Origin: an uncultured Christensenella sp. | Lineage (GTDB): Bacteria; Bacillota; Clostridia; Christensenellales; Borkfalkiaceae | Reading direction: 5' to 3' | Length of the DNA: 24,448 nt | Assembly: GCA_910586345.1 (NCBI GenBank) | Contig: CAJUHC010000021.1 | Span: 1-24,448 of the forward strand | Shown: piece by piece, positions 9,643 to 17,325 of the stretch | How the letters are laid out: each line of letters opens with the position of its first letter | Numbering within the stretch: the first letter of the stretch is position 1 | Translations under genes and position numbers: made by a program | Notes under the pieces: generated by a model | Told to the model about the DNA's origin: nothing | What the model saw: the letters and a program-made list of their open reading frames with translations, nothing else | Database searches by the model: none

Positions 9643-11167
9643 ACAATTTTTAAAAGAGATACGCAGTATCGAAAGTTTTAGTAATTCGATAATAAATTCA
9701 ATCGTGCTCGATAGCGGAAAAAAACTCGTAACGGTTAAACTCGTGACAGATAAAGTTTTTACGGAAGAAAACAGAGTTGCGGCTGAAAAAACCGTAAGAG
9801 CATACGTGCCCGAATTTTTCAGATGTATGCTCGAGATTTCAAAACTTACGCCGGACTGCGAAATGGTTAAAAATAAAATAACCGAGGCGTTGAACAACAA
9901 TTTCAGAGCCGTTTCGGTAACGCTCGGGAAACAGGATATTAAAGTCAAAAAAAGCGAATTGGGATTCGAATACATAATATACGTTATGCCTTCGCTCATT
10001 TCAAACGGCATTTCGGACGCCGTTACCGCATATCTGAAAAAATGTTATTGCGGTGAATTTTTCGGCAGATGCGAAAAAAGCTCGAAGTTCGCGCAGGAAA
10101 TAGAAATCGAGGAAGAACACGAAAATATTGAATTCGAGGTTCCTATCCGAAGCTTTAAGATAGAAGGATTTTCTTTTCTGGAAGGAAGCGAAAAACAGGA
10201 TACTGCGACTTATATGAGCGACTTGAACTTTGAAAGCGAAAAAGCGGTCGTCTGCGGTTCGATAGAGGATATTCAGGAACGGAAATATACTAACAGCAAA
10301 AACGAGGAAAAGACGTATTATTCTTTTACTGTAACGGATACTACCGCTGTTATGCGCGTTACGTACTTTACAAGACAGAGAAGTATTGATAAAATACGCG
10401 CCCTCAAAGTCGGAGACGATATAGTTATGACGGGGAAATCAGAACTGTATAAAGGTTTTCTGCGTTTTACCGCCAATACGATAGATTACGGCTCTTTGCC
10501 GAAAAATTTTGTTCCCGAAAAGCGTGTTTCAAAGCCCGTTCCGAAATATTATTTAACCGTTAAACCGCAACCGTTTACGGACGTATCTCAGGCGGATATG
10601 TTTTCGGATACCTCGGTTCCCGCTTGTCTTAAAGGCAGAACGTTCGTGGTTTTCGACTTGGAAACGACGGGGCTGAACTCCGCTCCCTCGTCGGGAAATA
10701 TGGACAGAATTATCGAGATAGGTGCGTATAAAATTACAGACGGCGTAATCGGCGAAAGTTTTACTACTTTTATCAATCCCCGCAAAAAACTTTCCGAAGA
10801 GATAATAAATCTTACGGGCATTACGGAAGATATGGTTAAAGACGCGCCCGCTTATGAACAGGTTATGCCGGATTTCTTTAAATTCTGCGACGGCTCCGTA
10901 CTTGTCGGACATAATATAGCGGGTTTCGATTTTAAGTTCGTAGACTATTATTGCGCAAAACTCGGATATATGCTGGAAAGGAAGATAATAGATACGATAC
11001 CGCTTTCTCAGGAATTGCTGTTTCTCTCCAACTATAAACTCAATACGGTAGCGGATAAATTCGGAATAACTTTCAACCACCACAGAGCGATAGACGATGC
11101 GTACGTAACCGCTAAAATCTTCATAGAACTCATAAAAATAAAAAAATCTCTGCCAAAATTACAATAA
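9635..11167 (+). CDS. PolC-derived protein: N-terminal region, OB fold and DEDDh 3'-5' exonuclease, without PHP or polymerase domains
   Basis: The 510-residue protein resembles only the N-terminal and proofreading parts of PolC, the Gram-positive replicative polymerase (usually about 1440 residues). Residues 1-165 resemble the variable PolC N-terminus. About 200-290 form an OB fold (VCGSIEDIQERKYT, DIVMTGKSELYKGFLRFTANTID). A linker of about 290-332 contains QADMF (319-323). About 333-505 form an exonuclease with all five DEDDh residues: D341 and E343 in FDLETTGL, D432 in HNIAGFDF, H483 and D488 in HHRAIDDA. In PolC the exonuclease is inserted within a PHP domain; here no PHP sequence flanks it. 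The frame ends cleanly at TAA and the rimP promoter starts 3 bases later. ATG 9635 directly follows an in-frame stop; AAGGAG (9613-9618) is 16 bases away, so coupling to ispG may drive initiation. Role in trans proofreading or repair is inferred. The cell presumably has a complete replicative polymerase elsewhere. Confidence 0.85.
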   Translation: MTEQFLKEIRSIESFSNSIINSIVLDSGKKLVTVKLVTDKVFTEENRVAAEKTVRAYVPEFFRCMLEISKLTPDCEMVKNKITEALNNNFRAVSVTLGKQDIKVKKSELGFEYIIYVMPSLISNGISDAVTAYLKKCYCGEFFGRCEKSSKFAQEIEIEEEHENIEFEVPIRSFKIEGFSFLEGSEKQDTATYMSDLNFESEKAVVCGSIEDIQERKYTNSKNEEKTYYSFTVTDTTAVMRVTYFTRQRSIDKIRALKVGDDIVMTGKSELYKGFLRFTANTIDYGSLPKNFVPEKRVSKPVPKYYLTVKPQPFTDVSQADMFSDTSVPACLKGRTFVVFDLETTGLNSAPSSGNMDRIIEIGAYKITDGVIGESFTTFINPRKKLSEEIINLTGITEDMVKDAPAYEQVMPDFFKFCDGSVLVGHNIAGFDFKFVDYYCAKLGYMLERKIIDTIPLSQELLFLSNYKLNTVADKFGITFNHHRAIDDAYVTAKIFIELIKIKKSLPKLQ

Positions 11168-11170
11168 AGC

Positions 11171-11199
11171 TTGCAATTTCCAAATTAATATGGTAGAAT
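11171..11199 (+). promoter_or_regulatory. Predicted sigma-A promoter of the rimP-nusA-infB operon
   Basis: The -35 is TTGCAA (11171-11176), the spacer is 17 bases, and the -10 is TAGAAT (11194-11199) with an extended TG two bases upstream. A start near 11205-11207 would give a leader of about 65 bases before rimP. It lies in the widest gap of the plus-strand cluster, just after the PolC-like stop. This is prediction from consensus match only. Confidence 0.72.
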
Positions 11200-11228
11200 A
11201 GACTCAACCTTAATCGTAACGTATAAGA

Positions 11229-11252
11229 TTGAGTGCCTTCAAAGGCACTCAA
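11229..11252 (+). promoter_or_regulatory. Perfect 11-bp hairpin in the rimP leader
   Basis: The arms TTGAGTGCCTT (11229-11239) and AAGGCACTCAA (11242-11252) are exactly complementary around a two-base centre, so the RNA would fold as a 9-10 bp stem with a small loop. It ends about 9 bases before the rimP Shine-Dalgarno. No U-run follows, so it is not a standard intrinsic terminator. Possible roles are a leader control element, an mRNA-stabilising 5' hairpin, a protein-binding site or a DNA operator. The sequence alone does not decide. Confidence 0.6.
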
Positions 11253-11271
11253 TACTCATATAAGGGGAGTT

Positions 11272-11730
11272 ATGCAGATAAAACCTGTTGAAGAAATACG
11301 CGCTTTTCTTGAAAAAATAGCAACGCCTATGGGCGTAGAGATTGTTGACGTTGAATTCGATAAGCGCACGGAAGCTCTTACAATCTATATAGAAACCGAA
11401 AACGGAGTGGATTTGGACGCTTGCGAAAAGTTCCACAACGCGATTAACGACCCTATCGACGAGCTGGACCCGTCTAACGGCGCGCCTTATACGCTTAACG
11501 TTTCGAGTCCGGGACTTGACAGACCCTTTAAAACTAATAGAGATTTCGAACGTAATCTCGGTGAAGAAGTCGAAATTAAACTTTTCGCCCCGTTAAAGGG
11601 CAAGAAGTTTTTGGAAGGATTTTTAACCGCTTTCGACGAGAATTCGGTGACGGTTAAAATCGGCAACGAAGAATTAAAACTAAGCAAAAACAAAATAGCC
11701 AAAATAAATAAAGCAATTAAATTCGATTGA
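11272..11730 (+). CDS. rimP: Ribosome maturation factor RimP (YlxS)
   Basis: RimP assists assembly of the 30S ribosomal subunit. The 152-residue protein has the two-domain RimP pattern. The N-terminal alpha/beta domain contains GVEIVDVEFDKR, LTIYIETENGVDLDACEKFHNAI and YTLNVSSPGLDRPFK. The C-terminal SH3-like domain runs from about residue 85 to 152 (VEIKLFAPLKGKKFLEGFL, IAKINKAIKFD). The frame is open to a GTG at 11233, but that codon lies inside the leader hairpin. ATG 11272 with AAGGGGAG at 11262-11269 is the clear start. It is the first gene of the operon, 27 bases before nusA, as in other Bacillota. Confidence 0.95.
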   Translation: MQIKPVEEIRAFLEKIATPMGVEIVDVEFDKRTEALTIYIETENGVDLDACEKFHNAINDPIDELDPSNGAPYTLNVSSPGLDRPFKTNRDFERNLGEEVEIKLFAPLKGKKFLEGFLTAFDENSVTVKIGNEELKLSKNKIAKINKAIKFD

Positions 11731-11757
11731 TTTTTCAGTCGGATAAGGAGAATAAAA

Positions 11758-12852
11758 ATGACCGATAAAGATTTTTTTCCTGCGCTCGAAGCGCTTGAAA
11801 AGGAAAAGGGAATTCCTCAGCAAGTATTTTTGGAAGCGCTTGAAAACGCGCTTGTTTCCGCTTGTAAAAAACAGTATACGGGCGGAGTCGGAACCGTTGA
11901 AGTCAAGACTAATCCCGAAAGAGGGACGATTGATTTCTTTACGGTAAAGACCGTCGTTGAAGAAGTTGCCGACAGAGATAACGAAATTTCTCTCGAAGAC
12001 GCGCATAAAATCAAAAAGAGCTATAAACTCGGAGATTCGGTAAAAGAAAAATTCGTTCCGAAGAATTTTTCGAGAATCGCCGCTCAGACTGCTAAACAGG
12101 TAATTTTACAAAAGCTCCACGAAACGGAGAGAGACGCGGCGGTAAACGAGTTTTCGGATAAAGAAGGCGAACTGCTTGTCGGAGTCGTTCGCAAGACAGA
12201 CGCGAGAAACGTTTATATCGAACTTGGCAAGGGTCAGATTGAAGGATTAATGTTGCCTTCCGACCAAGTAGTTGGAGAGAAATATAATGTTAACGATAAA
12301 ATAAAAGTGTTCGTGAAACGGGTTAAAAACGGTTTCCGCGGGGCACAGGTTCTCGTAAGCCGTTCTTCCGCGGGACTTGTCAGAAAACTGTTTGAAGAAG
12401 AAGTACCCGAAATCAAGCAAGGCACGGTAGTGATTAAAGAAATCAGCAGGGAACCCGGCGCGAGAACTAAAATCGCAATCTATTCCGAAGATTCAAGAGT
12501 GGACGCGATAGGTGCTTGCGTAGGCAATAAGGGCGCGAGAGTAAACGCAATCGTGGACGAACTTAAAGGCGAAAAAATAGACATAATTCCCTGGTCGGAG
12601 AATCCTCTTGAATTTATAGCGAAGGCGTTGTCTCCCGCGAAAGTAATTTCTGTAACACAGCTTGACGAGGAGAAGTCCGCTCTTGCCGTCGTTCCCGACG
12701 ATAAACTTTCGCTCGCCATAGGTAAGGACGGACAGAACGCGCGTCTTGCCGTAAGGCTCACGGGCTGGAAAATAGACGTTAAGAGCGAATCGGCGGCGGC
12801 GAAGCTCGGCTTGAGCGTCGGTTCGGCCGATGAAAACGGAGAAGAGCTTTAA
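11758..12852 (+). CDS. nusA: Transcription termination/antitermination factor NusA
   Basis: NusA binds RNA polymerase and nascent RNA and modulates pausing, termination and antitermination. The 364-residue protein is the short Bacillota form without the C-terminal acidic repeats. In order it has an N-terminal polymerase-binding domain (about 1-130), an S1 domain (about 135-200, VGVVRKTDARNVYIELGKGQIEGLMLP), and two KH domains (about 205-345, with GACVGNKGARVNAIVDELKGE and LAIGKDGQNARLAVRLTGWKID). AAGGAG ends 7 bases before the ATG. It lies second in the operon after rimP, and the ylxR start follows after 5 bases. Confidence 0.97.
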   Translation: MTDKDFFPALEALEKEKGIPQQVFLEALENALVSACKKQYTGGVGTVEVKTNPERGTIDFFTVKTVVEEVADRDNEISLEDAHKIKKSYKLGDSVKEKFVPKNFSRIAAQTAKQVILQKLHETERDAAVNEFSDKEGELLVGVVRKTDARNVYIELGKGQIEGLMLPSDQVVGEKYNVNDKIKVFVKRVKNGFRGAQVLVSRSSAGLVRKLFEEEVPEIKQGTVVIKEISREPGARTKIAIYSEDSRVDAIGACVGNKGARVNAIVDELKGEKIDIIPWSENPLEFIAKALSPAKVISVTQLDEEKSALAVVPDDKLSLAIGKDGQNARLAVRLTGWKIDVKSESAAAKLGLSVGSADENGEEL

Positions 12853-12857
12853 ACGAT

Positions 12858-13127
12858 ATGCCCGATAAAAAAATACCGTTGAGAATGTGCGTCGCGTGCC
12901 GTGAATTAAAAGATAAGAAGTCGATGCTCCGCATAGTTAAAAATACGGACGGCAAAGTTTTTCTCGATTTTTCTTCCAAAGCTCAGGGACGCGGAGCTTA
13001 TATTTGCGATACTCCGGATTGTATTAAAAAATTAAGAAAACAACGGATTTTGAACAAAGTGTTTTCCTGTGCCGTAGACGGCGAAGTTTATACCGCGATA
13101 GAGGAGGAGTACTTTGGCAAAAGGTAA
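12858..13127 (+). CDS. ylxR: YlxR family RNA-binding protein (DUF448)
   Basis: YlxR is a small putative nucleic-acid-binding protein that almost always sits between nusA and infB in Bacillota. Regulatory and RNase P-related roles have been reported for homologues. The 89-residue sequence has the family hallmarks LRMCVACRELKDKKSMLRIVK and GRGAYICDTPDCI. The frame continues 14 bases into the next gene, with stop TAA at 13125-13127, so ylxQ translation is probably coupled. The Shine-Dalgarno for ylxR is weak (GGAG about 15 bases upstream), which suggests dependence on nusA translation. Confidence 0.93.
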   Translation: MPDKKIPLRMCVACRELKDKKSMLRIVKNTDGKVFLDFSSKAQGRGAYICDTPDCIKKLRKQRILNKVFSCAVDGEVYTAIEEEYFGKR

Positions 13128-13437
13128 AGTAAGTTCTTATATAGGCTTTTGTTTTAAGTGCGGAAAAATTACTCTCGGTTCAAGCGCTATAGCAACGCTT
13201 AAAAGAGGAGTATACCTTTTGATACTTGACGGTAAAGCGGCGAAAAACTCATTAAGATACGCATTGAAATTCAAGAACAGATTCGATTGTCCGCTTCTTG
13301 TGTGCAAGGAAAATTTTGAAGAACTTATAAATAAACCGCTGTGCAGACTTGCGGCGGTGAGAGATAAAAATTTAGCGGAAGCTATTTTAAAAAGCGGCGA
13401 TACAGGCTACGAATTATATACCGGAGGCGGTGAATAG
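13114..13437 (+). CDS. ylxQ: YlxQ / L7Ae-family ribosomal-protein-like RNA-binding protein
   Basis: This is a 107-residue protein of the L7Ae/L30e fold placed between ylxR and infB, the standard YlxQ position. Visible features are GKITLGSSAIATLKRGVYLLILDGKAAKNSLR, which resembles the L7Ae core, and the tail LAEAILKSG. A CFKC pair (C13, C16) stands near the N-terminus where relatives usually carry a basic AxKAGK stretch, so it may bind a metal, but that is inference. The TTG start at 13114 is supported by GGAGGAG at 13103-13109. It overlaps ylxR by 14 bases. Homologues are thought to bind structured RNA; the exact role is unknown. Confidence 0.85.
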   Translation: MAKGKVSSYIGFCFKCGKITLGSSAIATLKRGVYLLILDGKAAKNSLRYALKFKNRFDCPLLVCKENFEELINKPLCRLAAVRDKNLAEAILKSGDTGYELYTGGGE

Positions 13438-13440
13438 TAT

Positions 13441-15966
13441 ATGGCAAAAAAATACGAGAATATAGAGAATATCGGAAAGTTAATTTCAGGCGGCGCTGTT
13501 GCGGAACTTTCCAAAAAAATCGGTTCGGCTGAAAAGCAGGCGTCCGATATACTTAAAAAATTGTCAGATTTGGAAAACGCCAAACTTGCCAAAAAAATAG
13601 AAGAAGAAAGGCTTGCGGCTGAAAAAGCGGCGGCTGAGGAAGCTGCGCGCCGCGAGGCGGTAGAAGCGGCTAAGGCGGCCGAGGAAGCTAAAAAGAAACA
13701 AACCGAAGCAGTCGAATCCGCACCGAAGATTGAAGAAAAGCCTGCGGAAAACAGCTTCATTATCAGAAAGGCAGAACCTCCTCGGTACGTTCAGCCGAAC
13801 GTAAGGCCCGCTCCGATAAGAAACGAAGGTAAAACGTTCGTAAACCGCGATACGCGTCCGCAAAGAGAACGTCCGCTCCGCGGAAACGCTCCTTTTAACA
13901 ATAACAATAATAACGGCAACAATGGAGTACAGCGTCCCCGCCCCGCAACGGGCGGTAAGTTCGGCGTATCCGCGCCCGCTCCCGCGGCTTCCGTTCAGCC
14001 TGCCAAAAATAAAAATTTCGGTCCCGATAAGAAAAAACAGAGTTTCGATAAAACTTACGTAGAAAAGGAAAAACGTACGGTATCAAAGCGCGCGCTCCAA
14101 AAACAGCAGGGAGCAAGTATAGAAGATTTCGACGAAAATAAGAGCGGTTACAGAAAACTTCGTATCAAAAAAGATAAGAAACAGCAAAGTTCACAGACGA
14201 TAAAAATCGAACGCGCCGTAGTTACTACTAACGATATTCCGCTTAAAATACTTTCCGAAAAACTCGGTATCTCGGCAGTTGAAATCACCAAGCGACTCTT
14301 TAAAGAAGGTATAATGAAGACGGTTAACGAGTCGGTCGATTACGATACGGCCGCATTGCTTGCCGCCGAGCTCGGTATAGAACTTGAATATAAGCCCGAA
14401 AAAACGGCGGAAGAAGTATTGTTCGAGAAACAGGCTGATACGGTCGAAGAGATAGAGAGCCTTGTTCCTCGCGCACCTGTCGTTACGGTTATGGGACACG
14501 TCGACCACGGTAAAACGTCGCTTTTGGACTATATTAGAAAGACAAAAGTAACCGCAGGAGAAGCGGGCGGAATTACCCAACATATAGGCGCGTATACGGT
14601 CAACGTAAACGGCAAAGGAATTACGTTTATAGATACGCCCGGTCACGAAGCGTTTACGGCGATGCGAGCCCGCGGCGCACAGGTTACCGACTTCGTAATA
14701 CTCGTCGTAGCCGCAGACGACGGCGTTATGCCTCAGACGGTAGAGGCGATAAACCACGCGAAAGCCGCAGGCGTCCAGATTATCGTAGCGGTAAATAAGA
14801 TGGACAAAACCGGCGCGAATATAGAAAAAGTTAAACAGGAACTCACCAATTACGGGCTTGTACCCGAAGAATGGGGCGGCGACACCGTTCTTTGCCCTAT
14901 TTCCTGTAAAACGGGCGAGGGCATTGACAGTCTGCTTGAAAACCTTTTGTTGCTTGCGGAAATGAAAGAAATGCTCGCTAATCCCGAAAGAGAAGCGCGC
15001 GGAGTAATTATCGAAGCGCGTCTCGATAAAGGCAAAGGAACCGTTGCAACCGTTCTCGTGCAGAACGGTACGCTCCGTACGGGCGACAACGTTATTTCCG
15101 GCACCGTTACGGGCAGAGTCCGCGCAATGATTGACGATACGGGCAAAAACGTTAAAGAAGCGGGACCGTCTATGGCGGTTAACGTTCTCGGACTCGAAGA
15201 AGTTCCCAATTCGGGCGATTCGATATTCGCTGTTTCTCAGGCTCTTATGAAAGAAGTAATGGACGAGAGAAAGAGAAAGGTGAGCGACGCTATGGTTAAG
15301 GCTGCGTCGAAAGTTTCTCTCGAAGAGATGTTCGGAATGATAGCGGACGGCAACTTAAAAACGCTCAACCTTATTATCAAAGGCGACGTTCAAGGTTCAG
15401 TTGAAGCCGTTAAACAGTCCGTTGTTAAACTTTCGAATGAAGAAGTACAGGTAAAGGTAATTCACAGCGGTGCAGGCGCGATTACCGAAACCGACGTAAT
15501 GCTTGCCGATTCTTCGAACGCTATAATTCTCGGCTTTAACGTTCGTCCCGATATAAAGGCGAAAACGCTAGCGGAGAGAAGCAAAGTAGACGTAAGAAGC
15601 TACCGTATAATTTACGATTTGCTCGATGACATAGAAGCCGCGTTGAAAGGAATGCTCGCTCCTAAATATCACGAGGTGTATCTCGGAAAATGCGAAGTGC
15701 GTCAGACTTTCAAAATTACCGGCGTCGGCAATATTGCGGGATGTTACGTGCTTGACGGCAAGATTATCCGTGGCGGCAAACTGCGTATATACAGAGACGA
15801 CGTGCTTGTTGTCGAAGGTAACGTTCAGCAATTAAAACGTTTTAAAGACGACGTTAAGGAAGTATCGTTCGGATTCGAGTGCGGATGCGCAATCGAAGGA
15901 TTTAACGATATTAAAGTAGGCGACGTAATAGAATGTTATATGATTGAACAAATTGCGGCGGGTTAA
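13441..15966 (+). CDS. infB: Translation initiation factor IF-2
   Basis: IF-2 is the GTPase that brings initiator tRNA to the 30S subunit and promotes subunit joining. The 841-residue protein starts with a short helical region and an Ala/Glu/Lys-rich coiled coil (about 40-95). A disordered Pro/Arg/Asn-rich linker follows (about 110-250). An IF2N module (about 262-320) precedes the GTPase domain (about 345-515). G-motifs are GHVDHGKT from G352, GGITQHIGAY, DTPGHEAF and NKMDK. Domains II, III and the tRNA-binding C-domain follow. GGTGA at 13429-13433 serves as ribosome site. The linker is typical low-complexity sequence for the family. Confidence 0.97.
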   Translation: MAKKYENIENIGKLISGGAVAELSKKIGSAEKQASDILKKLSDLENAKLAKKIEEERLAAEKAAAEEAARREAVEAAKAAEEAKKKQTEAVESAPKIEEKPAENSFIIRKAEPPRYVQPNVRPAPIRNEGKTFVNRDTRPQRERPLRGNAPFNNNNNNGNNGVQRPRPATGGKFGVSAPAPAASVQPAKNKNFGPDKKKQSFDKTYVEKEKRTVSKRALQKQQGASIEDFDENKSGYRKLRIKKDKKQQSSQTIKIERAVVTTNDIPLKILSEKLGISAVEITKRLFKEGIMKTVNESVDYDTAALLAAELGIELEYKPEKTAEEVLFEKQADTVEEIESLVPRAPVVTVMGHVDHGKTSLLDYIRKTKVTAGEAGGITQHIGAYTVNVNGKGITFIDTPGHEAFTAMRARGAQVTDFVILVVAADDGVMPQTVEAINHAKAAGVQIIVAVNKMDKTGANIEKVKQELTNYGLVPEEWGGDTVLCPISCKTGEGIDSLLENLLLLAEMKEMLANPEREARGVIIEARLDKGKGTVATVLVQNGTLRTGDNVISGTVTGRVRAMIDDTGKNVKEAGPSMAVNVLGLEEVPNSGDSIFAVSQALMKEVMDERKRKVSDAMVKAASKVSLEEMFGMIADGNLKTLNLIIKGDVQGSVEAVKQSVVKLSNEEVQVKVIHSGAGAITETDVMLADSSNAIILGFNVRPDIKAKTLAERSKVDVRSYRIIYDLLDDIEAALKGMLAPKYHEVYLGKCEVRQTFKITGVGNIAGCYVLDGKIIRGGKLRIYRDDVLVVEGNVQQLKRFKDDVKEVSFGFECGCAIEGFNDIKVGDVIECYMIEQIAAG

Positions 15967-16001
15967 GACGTATCGTTCGTTTTCTTAAAGGAGAATTCAA
16001 A

Positions 16002-16370
16002 ATGAAAAACAGCAGAGGGGAACGACTTTCGGGCGAATTCCAAAAAGAAATATCTTCGATAATTTCAAATAAGCTCCGCAATAAATTTCCGGAATTAAGC
16101 GCGATTATTAGTGTAACCGAAGCAGACGTTGCTCCCGACCTTAAAAGCGCGAAGATTTTTATCAGTATTTTCGATACCAATGAAGAAAAAAGCAAGAACA
16201 GTTTCAACATTATTAAACAAAACGCAGGCTTTATACGGCACGAACTTTCGCAGATAATGCATTTGAGAACGATACCCGAACTCAGATTTCATTTAGACGA
16301 GAGTATGGAATACGGAGCGAAAATAGACAAAATTCTCAGCGGGCTTGACCCTAATAAAAATGACGAATAA
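16002..16370 (+). CDS. rbfA: 30S ribosome-binding factor RbfA
   Basis: RbfA binds the 30S subunit during late maturation of 16S rRNA and is important for cold growth. The 122-residue protein fits the family length. It has the KH-like pattern: RLSGEFQKEISSIISNKLR at the start, VTEADVAPDLKSAKIFISIF in the middle and the ending LRTIPELRFHLDESMEYGAKIDKIL. AAAGGAG at 15987-15993 lies 8 bases before the ATG. It follows infB by 35 bases and overlaps the next gene, the usual infB-rbfA-nrnA-truB order. Confidence 0.96.
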   Translation: MKNSRGERLSGEFQKEISSIISNKLRNKFPELSAIISVTEADVAPDLKSAKIFISIFDTNEEKSKNSFNIIKQNAGFIRHELSQIMHLRTIPELRFHLDESMEYGAKIDKILSGLDPNKNDE

Positions 16371-17325
16371 CAGCTTGACCGATATAATATTACAACTTAA
16401 AAAAGCGCGAAGAGCGGTGATATTCTGTCACTCCCGCCCGGACGGTGATGCGCTCGGCGCAGGTCTCGCGCTTACCGTTGCATTGCATAACGCCGGTAAA
16501 CACGCGGTTATGTGCTGTGAAGACGCTCCGCCTGAAAAATTTAATTTTCTTCCCGCAATGGCGCAAGTAAAATCCGAACTGCCTGCAAACGAAAGTTACG
16601 ATACGTTTATAAGCGTCGACTGTGCGGACGTAACGCGTATGGGAAAATTCTGCGATACTTTTTTGCAGTTTCCCGGAACGACGGTCAATATCGACCATCA
16701 TATTTCAAACAAAGGATTTGCAAAATATAATTACGTTTGCGAATGTCCGGCAAGCTGTGAACTGTTAACTGATTTAATATTCGAAGCAGGTTTTGATGTA
16801 ACGCAGGAAATCGCAAATCTATTAATGCTCGGACTTATTACCGACAGCGGAAATTTCACTCACACCGACGTGAGCGAAAAAACGTTTAATACGGCGGCTA
16901 AACTCAGAGCGCGCGGAGCGGACGTAAATTTGATAAATTACAATATGTACGCCCGTCAGCCGAAAGCAAGAGCAATTCTGTACGGGCGGGTTATGAACAA
17001 TATACGTTTTGCTCTCGACGATAAGCTCGCCGTTATCATAACGACTATCGAAGATTTAAATAAGACCGGCGCGGATAAAAGCGTTACCGAAGGTTTTGTT
17101 GATTTTCCGTTAACCGTCGATGGGGTGGAAGTTTCCGTTTCGATGATGGAGATTAAAAAACGGCAGTACAAAATTTCTTTAAGAAGCAAGGGTACCGTTA
17201 ACGTAAACGCGGTAGCGTCGAAGTTCGGCGGCGGAGGTCATATTCTTGCAAGCGGATGTATGCTTTCGGGCGAACTCGAAGAGGTTATCGAAAAAATAAC
17301 TTACGCCGTATATCAGAATTTATGA
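16360..17325 (+). CDS. nrnA: DHH-family phosphoesterase NrnA (nanoRNase / pAp phosphatase)
   Basis: NrnA-type enzymes degrade oligoribonucleotides of a few bases and dephosphorylate 3'-phosphoadenosine 5'-phosphate, using manganese. The 321-residue protein has the DHH domain (H24, D28 and D30 in CHSRPDGDALG; D112-H113-H114 in IDHHISN; GLITDSGNF) and the C-terminal DHHA1 domain with FGGGGHILASGC (H294). ATG 16360 overlaps the rbfA stop by 11 bases. A TTG at 16345 is also in frame but adds nothing family-like. Neither start has a strong Shine-Dalgarno, so coupling to rbfA is likely. The last codons overlap truB (ATGA). Confidence 0.92.
   Translation: MTNNSLTDIILQLKKARRAVIFCHSRPDGDALGAGLALTVALHNAGKHAVMCCEDAPPEKFNFLPAMAQVKSELPANESYDTFISVDCADVTRMGKFCDTFLQFPGTTVNIDHHISNKGFAKYNYVCECPASCELLTDLIFEAGFDVTQEIANLLMLGLITDSGNFTHTDVSEKTFNTAAKLRARGADVNLINYNMYARQPKARAILYGRVMNNIRFALDDKLAVIITTIEDLNKTGADKSVTEGFVDFPLTVDGVEVSVSMMEIKKRQYKISLRSKGTVNVNAVASKFGGGGHILASGCMLSGELEEVIEKITYAVYQNL

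Noticed and set aside
11229..11252. Reading the rimP leader hairpin as an intrinsic terminator for the upstream gene
   Set aside because: No U-run follows the stem on the plus strand, and it lies downstream of a good promoter for rimP.
11233..11271. In-frame GTG start that would lengthen RimP by 13 residues
   Set aside because: The GTG lies inside the perfect leader hairpin, has no ribosome site and adds residues not typical of RimP. ATG 11272 follows AAGGGGAG.
13620..13930. Ala/Glu/Lys-rich and Asn-rich low-complexity DNA in infB as a possible repeat array
   Set aside because: It is the usual disordered N-terminal linker of IF-2, with no regular DNA repeat unit.
14191..14757. Long minus-strand open frame inside infB
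   Set aside because: It is a shadow of the well-supported infB frame and its composition resembles no protein family I know. The same applies to the other antisense frames across the pur genes and the PolC-like gene.
17256..17321. Upstream extension of TruB overlapping nrnA
   Set aside because: The extra 22 residues are the nrnA tail read in another frame; the ATGA overlap at 17322 is the normal start.
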